Source of the DNA: Streptomyces sp. NBC_00433
GTDB taxonomy: Bacteria > Actinomycetota > Actinomycetes > Streptomycetales > Streptomycetaceae
Reading direction: 5' to 3'
NCBI GenBank assembly: GCA_036015235.1
Contig: CP107926.1
Location: 4,060,001-4,124,000, forward strand
Length of the DNA: 64,000 bases
The notes under the pieces were generated by a model that ran no database searches, was not told the DNA's origin, and saw only the letters and a list, made by a program, of their open reading frames with translations. Every line of letters begins with the position of its first letter. Positions within the stretch are counted from its first letter, which is position 1. The position numbers and the translations under genes were made by a program. This document shows positions 25,610 through 34,720 of this stretch, one piece after another.

Positions 25610-27007
25610 ATGGCCACCCGCAAGCCCGCCCCGAAGGACCGTCCCTCCTACCGCTGCACCGAGTGCGGCTGGACCGCCGTCAAGTGGCTCGGCCGGTGCG
25701 GCGAGTGCCAGGCGTGGGGGACGGTGGAGCAGTACGGCGGCGTGTCGGCGGTGCGCACCACGGCCCCCGGGCGGGTGAGCACACCTGCGCGGCCGATCGG
25801 GCAGGTCGACGGGCGGCAGGCGACCGCGCGCTCGACGGGGGTGCCGGAGCTGGACCGGGTGCTGGGCGGCGGCCTGGTCCCTGGCGCCGTGGCGCTGCTC
25901 GCGGGCGAGCCGGGCGTCGGGAAGTCGACGCTGCTGCTGGACGTGGCGGCGAAGGCGTCCAGCGCGCAGAGTCCGGTGCTGTACGTCACAGGGGAGGAGT
26001 CCGCGTCGCAGGTGCGGCTGCGGGCGGACCGTATCGGCGCGCTCGCCGACCACCTCTACCTGGCGGCGGAGACGGACCTGTCCGCGGTGCTCGGGCATCT
26101 GGACGACGTCAAGCCGTCGCTGCTGGTGCTGGACTCCGTGCAGACCGTGGCGTCGCCGGAGATCGACGGCGCCCCCGGCGGCATGGCGCAGATCAGGGAG
26201 GTCGCGGGCGCGCTGATCAGGGCGTCCAAGGAGCGCGGGATGGCCACCCTGCTGGTCGGCCATGTCACCAAGGACGGTGCGATCGCCGGGCCGCGGCTGC
26301 TGGAGCACCTGGTGGACGTGGTGCTGAGCTTCGAGGGCGACCGGCACGCGCGGCTGCGGCTGATCCGCGGGGTGAAGAACAGATACGGGGCCACCGACGA
26401 GGTCGGCTGCTTCGAGCTGCACGACGAGGGCATCACGAGCCTTGCGGACCCCTCGGGCCTGTTCCTGACCCGGCGCGACGAGCCGGTGCCCGGCACATGC
26501 CTGACGGTGACGCTGGAGGGCAAGCGGCCGCTGGTCGCGGAGGTGCAGGCGCTGACCGTGGACACCCAGATCCCCTCGCCGAGGCGTACGACGTCGGGCC
26601 TGGAGAATTCCCGGGTGTCGATGATGCTGGCGGTGCTCGAACAGCGCGGCCGGATCAAGGCGATCGGCAAGCAGGACATCTACACCGCGACGGTGGGCGG
26701 GGTGAAGCTGACCGAGCCGGCCGCCGACCTGGCGGTGGCGCTGGCGCTGGCCAGCGCGGCGATCGACACCCCGCTGCCGAAGAATCTGGTGGCGATCGGC
26801 GAGGTGGGGCTGGCGGGCGAGGTGCGCCGGGTCACCGGGGTGCAGCGCCGCCTCTCGGAGGCGGCGCGGCTCGGTTTCACGCACGCGCTGGTGCCGACCG
26901 ACCCCGGCAAGGTGCCGCCCGGGATGCGGGTGATCGAGGTGTCGGACATCGGTGACGCCTTGCGCGCACTGCCTGCGCGGGGGTCCCGGGGGCAGGCTTC
27001 CGGGTAG
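25610..27007 (+). CDS. radA: DNA repair protein RadA
   Basis: 465 residues. The N-terminal C4 zinc finger is YRCTECGW with CGECQAWG. The RecA-like ATPase has Walker A GEPGVGKST and Walker B LLVLDSVQT, the RadA-specific KNRYG motif is in GVKNRYGATDE, and a C-terminal Lon-like domain (GGVKLTEPAADLAVALALASA) follows. RadA/Sms acts at branched recombination intermediates. It lies 100 bp upstream of disA; in other bacteria RadA interacts with and restrains DisA, and the gene order here agrees with that partnership. Confidence 0.95.
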   Translation: MATRKPAPKDRPSYRCTECGWTAVKWLGRCGECQAWGTVEQYGGVSAVRTTAPGRVSTPARPIGQVDGRQATARSTGVPELDRVLGGGLVPGAVALLAGEPGVGKSTLLLDVAAKASSAQSPVLYVTGEESASQVRLRADRIGALADHLYLAAETDLSAVLGHLDDVKPSLLVLDSVQTVASPEIDGAPGGMAQIREVAGALIRASKERGMATLLVGHVTKDGAIAGPRLLEHLVDVVLSFEGDRHARLRLIRGVKNRYGATDEVGCFELHDEGITSLADPSGLFLTRRDEPVPGTCLTVTLEGKRPLVAEVQALTVDTQIPSPRRTTSGLENSRVSMMLAVLEQRGRIKAIGKQDIYTATVGGVKLTEPAADLAVALALASAAIDTPLPKNLVAIGEVGLAGEVRRVTGVQRRLSEAARLGFTHALVPTDPGKVPPGMRVIEVSDIGDALRALPARGSRGQASG

Positions 27008-27107
27008 CTGTGCGGCAGGGCGGCTGAGAGGGCGCACGCCGGCGATCGGCGGCCCGCGGCGCGGACGACGTAAACTCACTCCAAACCGCACCGACCGGAG
27101 GAACGCA

Positions 27108-28259
27108 GTGGCAGCCAACGACCGGGCAGGCGCCGCCCCGGCCCGCAAGGCAGCGGCGGACTCCGCCAGCAGGTCCGGCACCGGCCAGGACGGCGGGCTG
27201 ATGCGCGCCTCGCTGAGCGCCGTCGCGCCCGGCACGGCCCTGCGCGACGGCCTTGAGCGCATCCTGCGCGGCAATACCGGTGGCCTGATCGTGCTGGGCA
27301 TGGACAAGACCGTGGAGTCGCTGTGCACCGGCGGCTTCGTCCTCGACGTGGAATTCACCGCGACCCGGCTGCGCGAGCTGTGCAAGCTGGACGGCGCGCT
27401 GATCGTGGACAAGGACATCACCAAGATCCTGCGGGCCGGCGTGCAGCTGGTGCCCGACCCGACGATCCCGACCGAGGAGACCGGCACCCGGCACCGCACC
27501 GCGGACCGGGTCAGCAAGCAGGTCAACTTCCCCGTGGTGTCGGTCAGTCAGTCGATGCGGCTGATCGCGCTGTACGTGGACGGGCAGCGCCGGGTCCTGG
27601 AGGACTCGGCGGCGATCCTGTCCCGCGCCAACCAGGCGCTGGCGACCCTTGAGCGGTACAAACTGCGGCTGGACGAGGTGGCGGGCACCCTGTCGGCGCT
27701 GGAGATCGAGGACCTGGTCACGGTCCGCGATGTCACGGCGGTGGCGCAGCGGTTGGAGATGGTGCGCCGGATCGCCACCGAGATCGCCGAATACGTCGTG
27801 GAGTTGGGCACCGACGGGCGGCTGCTGTCGCTCCAGCTGGACGAGCTGATCGCCGGCGTGGAGCCCGAACGCGAGCTGGTGGCCCGGGACTACGTGCCGG
27901 AGCCGACGGCCAAGCGCAGCCGTACGGTCGGCGAGGCGATGGCCGAGCTGGACACCCTGCCGCAGGGCGAGCTGATCGAACTGACCACGGTGGCGCGGGC
28001 GTTGGGCTACACCGGATCGCCCGAGTCGCTGGACTCGGCCGTTTCACCGCGGGGCTACCGGCTGCTGGCGAAGGTGCCGCGGCTGCCGAACGCGGTGATC
28101 GAGCGGCTGGTCGAGCACTTCGGCGGCCTGCAGAAGCTGCTCGCCGCCAGCGTGGACGACCTCCAGGCGGTCGACGGCGTCGGCGAGGCCCGCGCCCGCT
28201 CGGTCCGCGAGGGCCTGTCGCGGCTGGCGGAGTCCTCGATCCTCGAACGGTACGTGTAG
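27108..28259 (+). CDS. disA: DNA integrity scanning diadenylate cyclase DisA
   Basis: 383 residues from GTG 27108, preceded by GGAGGA at 27097-27102. The DAC domain (about 35-175) carries the DGA motif in KLDGALIVDKD and the RHR motif in TGTRHRTADRV, both needed to make c-di-AMP from two ATP. A helical linker follows, then a C-terminal helix-hairpin-helix DNA-binding domain (LVEHFGGLQKLLAASVDDLQAVDGVGEARARSVREGL). It binds branched DNA and signals genome integrity. A TAAACT -10-like element lies at 27071-27076. Confidence 0.96.
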   Translation: MAANDRAGAAPARKAAADSASRSGTGQDGGLMRASLSAVAPGTALRDGLERILRGNTGGLIVLGMDKTVESLCTGGFVLDVEFTATRLRELCKLDGALIVDKDITKILRAGVQLVPDPTIPTEETGTRHRTADRVSKQVNFPVVSVSQSMRLIALYVDGQRRVLEDSAAILSRANQALATLERYKLRLDEVAGTLSALEIEDLVTVRDVTAVAQRLEMVRRIATEIAEYVVELGTDGRLLSLQLDELIAGVEPERELVARDYVPEPTAKRSRTVGEAMAELDTLPQGELIELTTVARALGYTGSPESLDSAVSPRGYRLLAKVPRLPNAVIERLVEHFGGLQKLLAASVDDLQAVDGVGEARARSVREGLSRLAESSILERYV

Positions 28260-28310
28260 CGGCCGGCCGGAAGGCCCACCGGGCCCACGGCCTTGCCCGC
28301 CCCGCCCCCG

Positions 28311-29201
28311 TCAGTCCTGCGACAGCACGAACGGCACGCTCTTGGCGCCGTAGCCCGGCAGTCGGGCCTGCGCCAGGTAGTTGCCGGGCGCGGCCTGCGC
28401 GCCCTTGGGCGTGGCGCAGTGCGGGGAGCTGGTCTTGCCGTTCCAGCGCAGCGTGTACGTGGTGGCGCCGTGCGCGGGCACCTGGAGCAGATACGGCGAC
28501 GCGCTGCCGCAGTCGTCCGTCGCCCATACGTGGCTGTCGTCCGGGGTCTTGGTGACGGTGAAGACCGCGCTGCGCGGGCCGAAGTCCAACTTGCAGGTGA
28601 CGGAGCCGGAGTTGGCGGCGTGCAGCTGGAAGACCGGGGTCTCGCCGGGCGCGTACGAATTCTGGGCGCTGGTCAGCGACAGGGTGACCGTGCCGGGTGC
28701 GCAGTCGGGCAGCGTCGAGCCGACCGGGACCTGGTCGCCGCCCGAACCCGTACCCGCGCTCGCACCGCCGGTGCCTGCACCGGCGGACGCACCCGACGAC
28801 GAGCCGTCCGTGGCGCCCGCCGACGAGCCGGAGGACGAACCGGAGGACGCACCGCCGGTCGTGCCCGCCGAATTCCCGTCGCCCGCACCGCCGTCGGCGC
28901 CCGCGTCCGAGCCGGTGTCGCCGCCGCTCGATCCGGCGCCGCCGTCCGCGGGGGCGGTGTCACGGCCGCCGGGGCGGCCGCTGATGTGGGTGCCGCTGGG
29001 CGCGGGCCCCGCGGTGATGGTCGCCGCCGGGGAGTGCGAACCGGTGGGCGCGGACGAGCCCTTGCCGCTTCCGCCGCCGCCCGACGTCACCGCCCATGCC
29101 ACCAGAACGGCGATCAGCGCGACGAGGGCGAACACCACGACGCGCCGCCGCCAGTAGATGGTCGACGGAAGAGGTCCGACGGGATTGCGCAACGAGCCCA
29201 C
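28311..29201 (-). CDS. Membrane-anchored secreted protein with Ser/Gly linker and beta-rich C-terminal domain
   Basis: 296 residues from GTG 29199-29201. A cytoplasmic YWRRRVVV stretch precedes one transmembrane helix (about 20-40). Then comes about 125 residues of Gly/Ser/Ala/Thr low complexity, and from about 165 a compact domain with LPDCAPGTVTLSLTSAQNSYAPGETPVFQLHAANSGSVTCKLDFG and a cysteine pair suited to a disulfide. The fold looks like an immunoglobulin-like surface domain. I cannot name a family. It converges with disA 51 bp away. Confidence 0.7.
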   Translation of the reverse strand: MGSLRNPVGPLPSTIYWRRRVVVFALVALIAVLVAWAVTSGGGGSGKGSSAPTGSHSPAATITAGPAPSGTHISGRPGGRDTAPADGGAGSSGGDTGSDAGADGGAGDGNSAGTTGGASSGSSSGSSAGATDGSSSGASAGAGTGGASAGTGSGGDQVPVGSTLPDCAPGTVTLSLTSAQNSYAPGETPVFQLHAANSGSVTCKLDFGPRSAVFTVTKTPDDSHVWATDDCGSASPYLLQVPAHGATTYTLRWNGKTSSPHCATPKGAQAAPGNYLAQARLPGYGAKSVPFVLSQD

Positions 29202-29331
29202 ACCCGAACTCTAGGGGAGATCACCCGTGTGCCGTCGCAACACCCGCCGCTCGGTGCCCGGTCTTTGCCGATGATCACGTTTACGTCGGCGGACGGTCGC
29301 TGTGGGTGGCGTGTGCGAGGATCGCGAGGCG

Positions 29332-30279
29332 ATGAGCACAGACCTCCACCACACCCCCGAGTACCACGTCCCCGAACACCATGCCCCCGAGCACCGCGAC
29401 CCCGGGTCCGCGGCCGCGCTGCACGAGCTGGTCATCGACTGGTTCGGCGCGCACGCCCGCGACCTGCCCTGGCGCCGCCCGGACGCGGGCGCCTGGTCGG
29501 TGATGGTCAGCGAGTTCATGCTCCAGCAGACCCCGGTGGTCCGGGTGCTGCCGGTGCACGAGCAATGGCTGGCCCGCTGGCCGCGCCCCGCCGACCTGGC
29601 CGCCGAGTCGCCCGGCGAGGCGGTCAGGGCGTGGGGCCGGCTCGGCTATCCGCGCCGGGCCCTGCGGCTGCACGCCGCGGCCGGCGCGATAGCGCAGCGG
29701 CACGGCGGCGAGGTGCCGCACGAACACGCCGAGCTGCTGGCGCTGCCCGGCGTCGGGGAGTACACGGCGGCGGCGGTCGCGTCCTTCGCCTACGGGCGGC
29801 GGCACACGGTGCTCGACACGAACGTGCGGCGGGTCTTCGCCCGGGTGGCGACCGGTGTCGCCCACCCGCCGAACGCGACGACGGCCGCCGAGCGGCGTAC
29901 GGCGGCGGCCCTGCTGCCCGCCGACGAGGCCACCGCGGCGCGCTGGGCGGCGGCGACGATGGAGCTGGGCGCCCTGGTGTGCACCGCCCGCTCCCCGCAG
30001 TGCGGGCAGTGCCCGGTGGCGGCGCTGTGCGCGTGGCGCCTCGCGGGTTCACCGCCGCACGAGGGCCCGCCGCGGCGCGGCCAGTCCTACGCCGGCACCG
30101 ACCGCCAGGTCCGCGGCCGCCTCCTGGCGGTCCTGCGCGCCTCACCCGGCCCCGTACCGCAGGCGGCACTCGACGCGGTGTGGCACGAGCCGGTGCAGCG
30201 TGCCAGGGCCCTTGACGGCCTGGTCGAGGACGGCCTGGTCGAGCCGCTCGCCAACGGCGTCTACCGCCTCCCGGTCTGA
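29332..30279 (+). CDS. mutY: A/G-specific adenine glycosylase (MutY-type)
   Basis: 315 residues; removes adenine mispaired with 8-oxoguanine. The HhH-GPD core has the catalytic Glu in VSEFMLQQTPV, the hairpin LPGVGEYTAAAVASFAYG and the catalytic Asp in VLDTNVRRVF. The [4Fe-4S] cluster motif C-X6-C-X2-C-X5-C is complete (CTARSPQCGQCPVAALC). A His/Pro/Glu-rich N-terminal extension of about 25 residues is unusual. There is no MutT-like C-terminal domain; only a short winged-helix-like tail follows, as in other actinobacterial forms. Confidence 0.92.
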   Translation: MSTDLHHTPEYHVPEHHAPEHRDPGSAAALHELVIDWFGAHARDLPWRRPDAGAWSVMVSEFMLQQTPVVRVLPVHEQWLARWPRPADLAAESPGEAVRAWGRLGYPRRALRLHAAAGAIAQRHGGEVPHEHAELLALPGVGEYTAAAVASFAYGRRHTVLDTNVRRVFARVATGVAHPPNATTAAERRTAAALLPADEATAARWAAATMELGALVCTARSPQCGQCPVAALCAWRLAGSPPHEGPPRRGQSYAGTDRQVRGRLLAVLRASPGPVPQAALDAVWHEPVQRARALDGLVEDGLVEPLANGVYRLPV

Positions 30280-30289
30280 CCGGCCCGGT

Positions 30290-30308
30290 CGGCCTAAGGC
30301 TGAGGCCG
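30290..30308. terminator. Hairpin between convergent mutY and cseC
   Basis: CGGCCT (30290-30295) and AGGCCG (30303-30308) form a 6-bp stem over a 7-base loop in the 39-bp gap between two convergent genes. Weak, possibly bidirectional. Confidence 0.3.
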
Positions 30309-30318
30309 GCGGGGCCGC

Positions 30319-31551
30319 TCAGCGCGGCAGCAGCAGCTGCGCGACGGCCCCGCCGCCGTCCGCGGGCGGGGCGTTGCGGAAGGTGAGGCGGGCGCCGAGG
30401 ACGCGGGCTTGGCCGGTGGCGATCGTCAGGCCGAGGCCGTGGCCGGCGCCGGAACGGTCGGTGGAGCCGGTGCGGAAGCGGCTGGGGCCCTCGCGGAGGA
30501 GGTCCGGGGAGAAGCCGGGTCCGTGGTCGCGGACGCGGAGGAAAGGGCCGTCGACGAGGACGTCGATGGGGGCGGCGCCGTGCCGGGCGGCGTTGGCGAG
30601 GAGATTGCCGAGTATGCGTTCCAGGCGGCGCGGGTCGGTCTGGACGACCGTGTCCTCGGCGACGGTGACGGTGGCGTCGGGGGCGAGCACCGGCACCCGG
30701 CGGCGGACGAACTCGGCGAGCGCGACCTCCTGGAGGTCGGCCTGCTCGGCGGCGCCGTCGAGGCGGGCGACTTCGAGGACGTCCTCGACCAGGGTGCGCA
30801 GCGCGTGCACCCGGTCGCGTACCAGCTCCGAGGGGCGGCCGGGGGGCAGCAGCTCAGCGGCGGTGACCAGCCCGGTGACCGGGGTGCGCAGCTCGTGGGC
30901 GATGTCGGCGGTGACCCGGCGCTCCGCCTCCAGGCGCAGCTGCAGCGCGTCGGCCATCGCGTCGACGGCGCGGGCCAGCTCGTCCGTCTCGTCGCGGCCC
31001 CGGCCGCCGATCGCCTCGCGCACCCGGACCTGCGTGTCGCCGTCGGCGACCTTGCGCGCCGCGGTCGCCGCCTTCCGCAGCCGACGCGACATGCGGCCGC
31101 CGACGAGGACACCGATGGCCGTGCCGACGAGGACGACGGAGACCGAGCCGAGCACCAGGGTCCGGTCGAGGTCGACCAGCACCGAGTAGCGGTCGGTGAA
31201 ACCGGTCTTCAGCGACAGCACCTTGCCGGCGCCGGCCGGCGTCTCGGCCCAGACGACCAGCCCGGAGCGGGTCTGCTGGACGAAGGTGGCGCGCTGGCCC
31301 TTGCCGGCGTAGTTCTTCAACTCGGTCGGCAGGGCCGGGTCGTTGAGGGCGGCGTAGAAGACGAGGCGGCCGTTGGTCTCGTAGATGCGCAGCGCGGACT
31401 GGACGCGCTCGTCCTGGACGTCCCTGGCGCTGTTGATCATGCTGACCCTGGCCGCGTTGTGCACGACCAGGCTCAGCGCGACGACGACCAGCGCGGAGAC
31501 GACCGCGATGGCGGCGCTGAGCTTCCAGCGCAGGGTGAGCCGGAGCGCCAT
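30319..31551 (-). CDS. cseC: Sensor histidine kinase CseC
   Basis: 410 residues. Two transmembrane helices (about 12-33 and 130-152) enclose an extracytoplasmic sensor of roughly 95 residues. HAMP, then HisKA with the phospho-His in TADIAHELRTPVTGL, and an HATPase domain (NLLANAARHG, DHGPGFSP, GHGLGLTIATGQA) follow. Its place as the last gene of sigE-cseA-cseB-cseC identifies it as CseC, which senses cell-envelope damage (for example by lytic enzymes or glycopeptides) and phosphorylates CseB. Its ATG abuts the cseB stop with no gap. Confidence 0.93.
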   Translation of the reverse strand: MALRLTLRWKLSAAIAVVSALVVVALSLVVHNAARVSMINSARDVQDERVQSALRIYETNGRLVFYAALNDPALPTELKNYAGKGQRATFVQQTRSGLVVWAETPAGAGKVLSLKTGFTDRYSVLVDLDRTLVLGSVSVVLVGTAIGVLVGGRMSRRLRKAATAARKVADGDTQVRVREAIGGRGRDETDELARAVDAMADALQLRLEAERRVTADIAHELRTPVTGLVTAAELLPPGRPSELVRDRVHALRTLVEDVLEVARLDGAAEQADLQEVALAEFVRRRVPVLAPDATVTVAEDTVVQTDPRRLERILGNLLANAARHGAAPIDVLVDGPFLRVRDHGPGFSPDLLREGPSRFRTGSTDRSGAGHGLGLTIATGQARVLGARLTFRNAPPADGGGAVAQLLLPR

Positions 31552-32232
<681 letters not shown>

Positions 32233-32238
32233 GGGAAG

Positions 32239-32973
32239 TCAGCGGCCTCCGGGAGCGGAGGCTGTCGCTGTCGCTGTCGCTTTTGCCTTCGCGGTCGTGC
32301 TCGTGCTCGTGCTCGGCAGGTCCGGGTCGAGCGGGTCGGAGTCGGGCCGCGGCGCCGGCTCGGTGGACGTCGGCTCCGGCCGTACGGTCGGCGTCCGCGC
32401 CCCGAAGTCGGCATAGCTGCGCGCGACCTGCACGAAGTGGCCGTCGCGCCACTCGTACAGCACCGACTCCTGCCCGGTCGGATACGACACCGGGTCGTCC
32501 ACCTTGTACACCTCGTGGATGATCTGCAGCTGCCCGTCCTCGACGCTGCCGTACACCGGGGGGCGCTCGTCGGCGAAGACGTTCTGGTATTTGCCGTTCA
32601 CCATACGGTAGACGTACGCGGCGACGCCGAGGCCGTTGCCGCAGGTCGTGACGTTGACCACCAGGTCGGGGCCGTCGCCCGCGGTCAGGTCGCCGGCGTC
32701 GGTGGCCATCGGGTAGTCGTCGCCCGCGCAGGGCGTCAGGTCCTCGCGCACCCCCTGGCTGACGCTGCTGTCCCGGCGGACCATGGTGGCCAGCGCCCGC
32801 GGGTCGCGCGCGAGCGCGGGGGCGGCGGCGGAGTCGGCCGGCCGCCGGATGCTGGCGCTCGGCGCCGGGCCCTCCTTGCGGGCGCCCGTGCCGGTCGTAC
32901 CGCAGCCCGTGACCACGACGCACGCGCAGGCCAGCGCGCCCATCGCGGCCGTACCGGGTCTTACGCGGCGCAC
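32239..32973 (-). CDS. cseA: Lipoprotein CseA, modulator of the SigE envelope stress response
   Basis: 244 residues from GTG 32971-32973, with a strong GGAGGAGGAGG ribosome site inside the end of sigE. A lipoprotein signal with lipobox VVTGC places the Cys at about residue 24. The mature part has a conserved core (DLTPCAGDDYPMATDAGDLTAGDGPDLVV through YADFG) and a Pro/Ser/Thr-rich tail. CseA sits on the outside of the membrane and in S. coelicolor damps sigE expression. The gene overlaps sigE by 13 bp, so translation is probably coupled. Confidence 0.92.
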   Translation of the reverse strand: MRRVRPGTAAMGALACACVVVTGCGTTGTGARKEGPAPSASIRRPADSAAAPALARDPRALATMVRRDSSVSQGVREDLTPCAGDDYPMATDAGDLTAGDGPDLVVNVTTCGNGLGVAAYVYRMVNGKYQNVFADERPPVYGSVEDGQLQIIHEVYKVDDPVSYPTGQESVLYEWRDGHFVQVARSYADFGARTPTVRPEPTSTEPAPRPDSDPLDPDLPSTSTSTTAKAKATATATASAPGGR

Positions 32974-33503
32974 GTCGCCTCCTCCTCCGCCTCGGGTCGC
33001 GAGTAGCCGTAGCTGCCGTGCTCCAGTTCGTGGCGCAGCCGGGCGAGCGCCCGGTGCAGCGTGCTCTTCACCGTACCGGTGGACATACCGAGCACGCGTG
33101 CGGTCTCCTCCGTCGACAGCTGGCCGTAGTGGCGCAGCACGACGACCTGCCGCTGCTTGGGCGCCAGCACGGTCAGCACGTCCCGCAGCATCTCCCGGTC
33201 GGCCCGCTGCTCGGCCCCGTCGTCCACGCTGGGCTCGGGCAGCTCACCGGTGGGCACCTCGTCCAGCTTCCGGTTGCGCCACCACTCGGTCCTGGTGTTG
33301 ATCATCACCCGGCGCATGTACGCGTCCGCGAGGGTCTTGTCCGTGATGCCGTCCCACCGGGGGTAGGTGCGCACCAGCGCGGTCTGCACGAGGTCCTGCG
33401 CGTCGATCGGGTCCGGCACGAGGCGGCGTGCGCTGCGCAGCAGGGCGTCCTGCCGGGTCCTGACGTACTCCTCGAACTCCAATACCGCGCCGCTCGCCGC
33501 CAT
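32961..33503 (-). CDS. sigE: ECF RNA polymerase sigma factor SigE
   Basis: 180 residues. Region 2 (EFEEYVRTRQDALLRSARRLVPDPIDAQDLVQTALVRTYPRWD) and region 4 (LAPKQRQVVVLRHYGQLSTEETARVLGMSTGTVKSTLHRALARL) match Streptomyces SigE closely as I remember it. ATG 33501-33503 follows GGAGGC. SigE directs transcription of cell-envelope homeostasis genes. There is no anti-sigma gene; control is by the CseBC phosphorelay at the promoter, consistent with the operon here. The 201 bp upstream (33504-33704) hold no gene and should contain the CseB-dependent promoter. Confidence 0.95.
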   Translation of the reverse strand: MAASGAVLEFEEYVRTRQDALLRSARRLVPDPIDAQDLVQTALVRTYPRWDGITDKTLADAYMRRVMINTRTEWWRNRKLDEVPTGELPEPSVDDGAEQRADREMLRDVLTVLAPKQRQVVVLRHYGQLSTEETARVLGMSTGTVKSTLHRALARLRHELEHGSYGYSRPEAEEEATCAA

Positions 33504-33704
33504 GGTGCCTCCGCCCAGCTTCCGCCCGCATACCGCTTCTGCGACCGGGCGCTTCCCCCCGGCAGGGCCGAAGCTACGGAGCGGATGTCTGGCTTCCGCG
33601 ACTGCGAGAGCACAGCGGGCGCACAGCAACCCATCGGTTGTGTAACGGGCCGAACAAATGGGACGTACGACCCGAAGCCGGGCAGGCGCCGCGCCGAGGA
33701 CGTC

Positions 33705-34073
33705 CTACGGCTGCCAGGGGTCGGTGAGTTCGTAGCAGTGCCCGCCGGGGTGCTCGGCGTACTGGCAGCAGGCCTCGTCCAGCGGCTCGGGCGCGACCGC
33801 TTTGCAGTCGGGCAGGACGACGAGCCCGAGGGGCCCCTCCTCGTGGCCCCAGCGGCCCCACACCGAACCGGTGTCCTGCCCGTCGAGGTGCATCACGTAC
33901 GCGTGGTGGTCCCCGGCGGTGTGCGCCTGGAGCACGCACCGCAGGTCGCGGCCCGCCTGCGGGGGCTCGGCGGCACCTGTCGGCGCCAGCGCCTCCGCGG
34001 CGGCGGCGAGCCGTTCGGACAGCCGGCGGCGGGCGCCGCACACGGGTAAGAGGTCGGGAACAAAGTCGGTCAT
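33705..34073 (-). CDS. Small Cys/His-containing protein coupled to an anti-sigma-type ATPase
   Basis: 122 residues from ATG 34071-34073, overlapping the upstream ATPase gene by 4 bp (ATGA). The N-terminal helix region is alanine-rich. The rest has spaced Cys and His residues (LRCVLQAHTAGDHHAYVMH, DEACCQYAEHPGGHCYE) that could bind a metal. I recognise no named family. Tight coupling to the HATPase suggests they act together, perhaps in an anti-sigma or regulator-sequestration module. Confidence 0.65.
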   Translation of the reverse strand: MTDFVPDLLPVCGARRRLSERLAAAAEALAPTGAAEPPQAGRDLRCVLQAHTAGDHHAYVMHLDGQDTGSVWGRWGHEEGPLGLVVLPDCKAVAPEPLDEACCQYAEHPGGHCYELTDPWQP

Positions 34074-34513
34074 GCCGGCTCACGCTCCAGGGCGGGCAGC
34101 ACGGCCCAGGTGGTCTTCGTGCCGTCCTCGTGCGGGGCCCAGCCCCAGTCGCGTGACAGGGCGTGTACGAGCGACAGGCCGCGGCCGGTCTCGCCGTACG
34201 GATCGGGGTGCGGGTCCATGACGGGGGGCTTGCGCGACCCGTCGCGCACCTCGACAAGCACCTCGCCGCTGCCCGCCGTCACCGCCAGACCGACGGCCGG
34301 GCCCGGCGCGTGCCGTAAGGCGTTTCCGACCAGCTCGCTGAGCACCAGCAGCACCGAGTCCGCGGCCTCGTCCTGCCGCCAGGCGACCAGGCAGTCACGC
34401 ACTTCGCGCCGTGCGCGGCCGACCTCCGCGGATTCGGGCCGAAGGCCGAGGGAGACCTGATGTCGCGCCCTCATGTACGGCCGGGTGCGGGGCACGAGTG
34501 TGACGCTCGACAT
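34070..34513 (-). CDS. RsbW/SpoIIAB-like ATP-binding protein (anti-sigma-type HATPase)
   Basis: 147 residues, a single HATPase domain. The N-box is VLLVLSELVGNALRHA and the G-boxes are in VEVRDGSRKPPV and ETGRGLSLVHALSRDWG. Proteins of this size in Streptomyces are anti-sigma-factor-like serine kinases, often present in dozens of paralogues next to XRE-type regulators. The partner is unknown. Divergent from the XRE-TPR regulator at 34721 with 207 bp between. Confidence 0.85.
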   Translation of the reverse strand: MSSVTLVPRTRPYMRARHQVSLGLRPESAEVGRARREVRDCLVAWRQDEAADSVLLVLSELVGNALRHAPGPAVGLAVTAGSGEVLVEVRDGSRKPPVMDPHPDPYGETGRGLSLVHALSRDWGWAPHEDGTKTTWAVLPALEREPA

Positions 34514-34720
34514 GGTGCGATCTCCGTTCCGAAAAGAGCTCGGGCTCCGGTACTTCCGTCATCGAGAAAAGCGGAGGCCACCGGGCGATCGCGTGGCCAC
34601 CGGCATGTAAGAACGATGCAATTCGCGCATCGGAGTCGCCCCGGACGGGCATGCAGCCTCCAACGCGTGGTTCGGGGAGCTACGTTCGGAACGTCCACGA
34701 GTTGCAGCGCCGGAGTCGAG

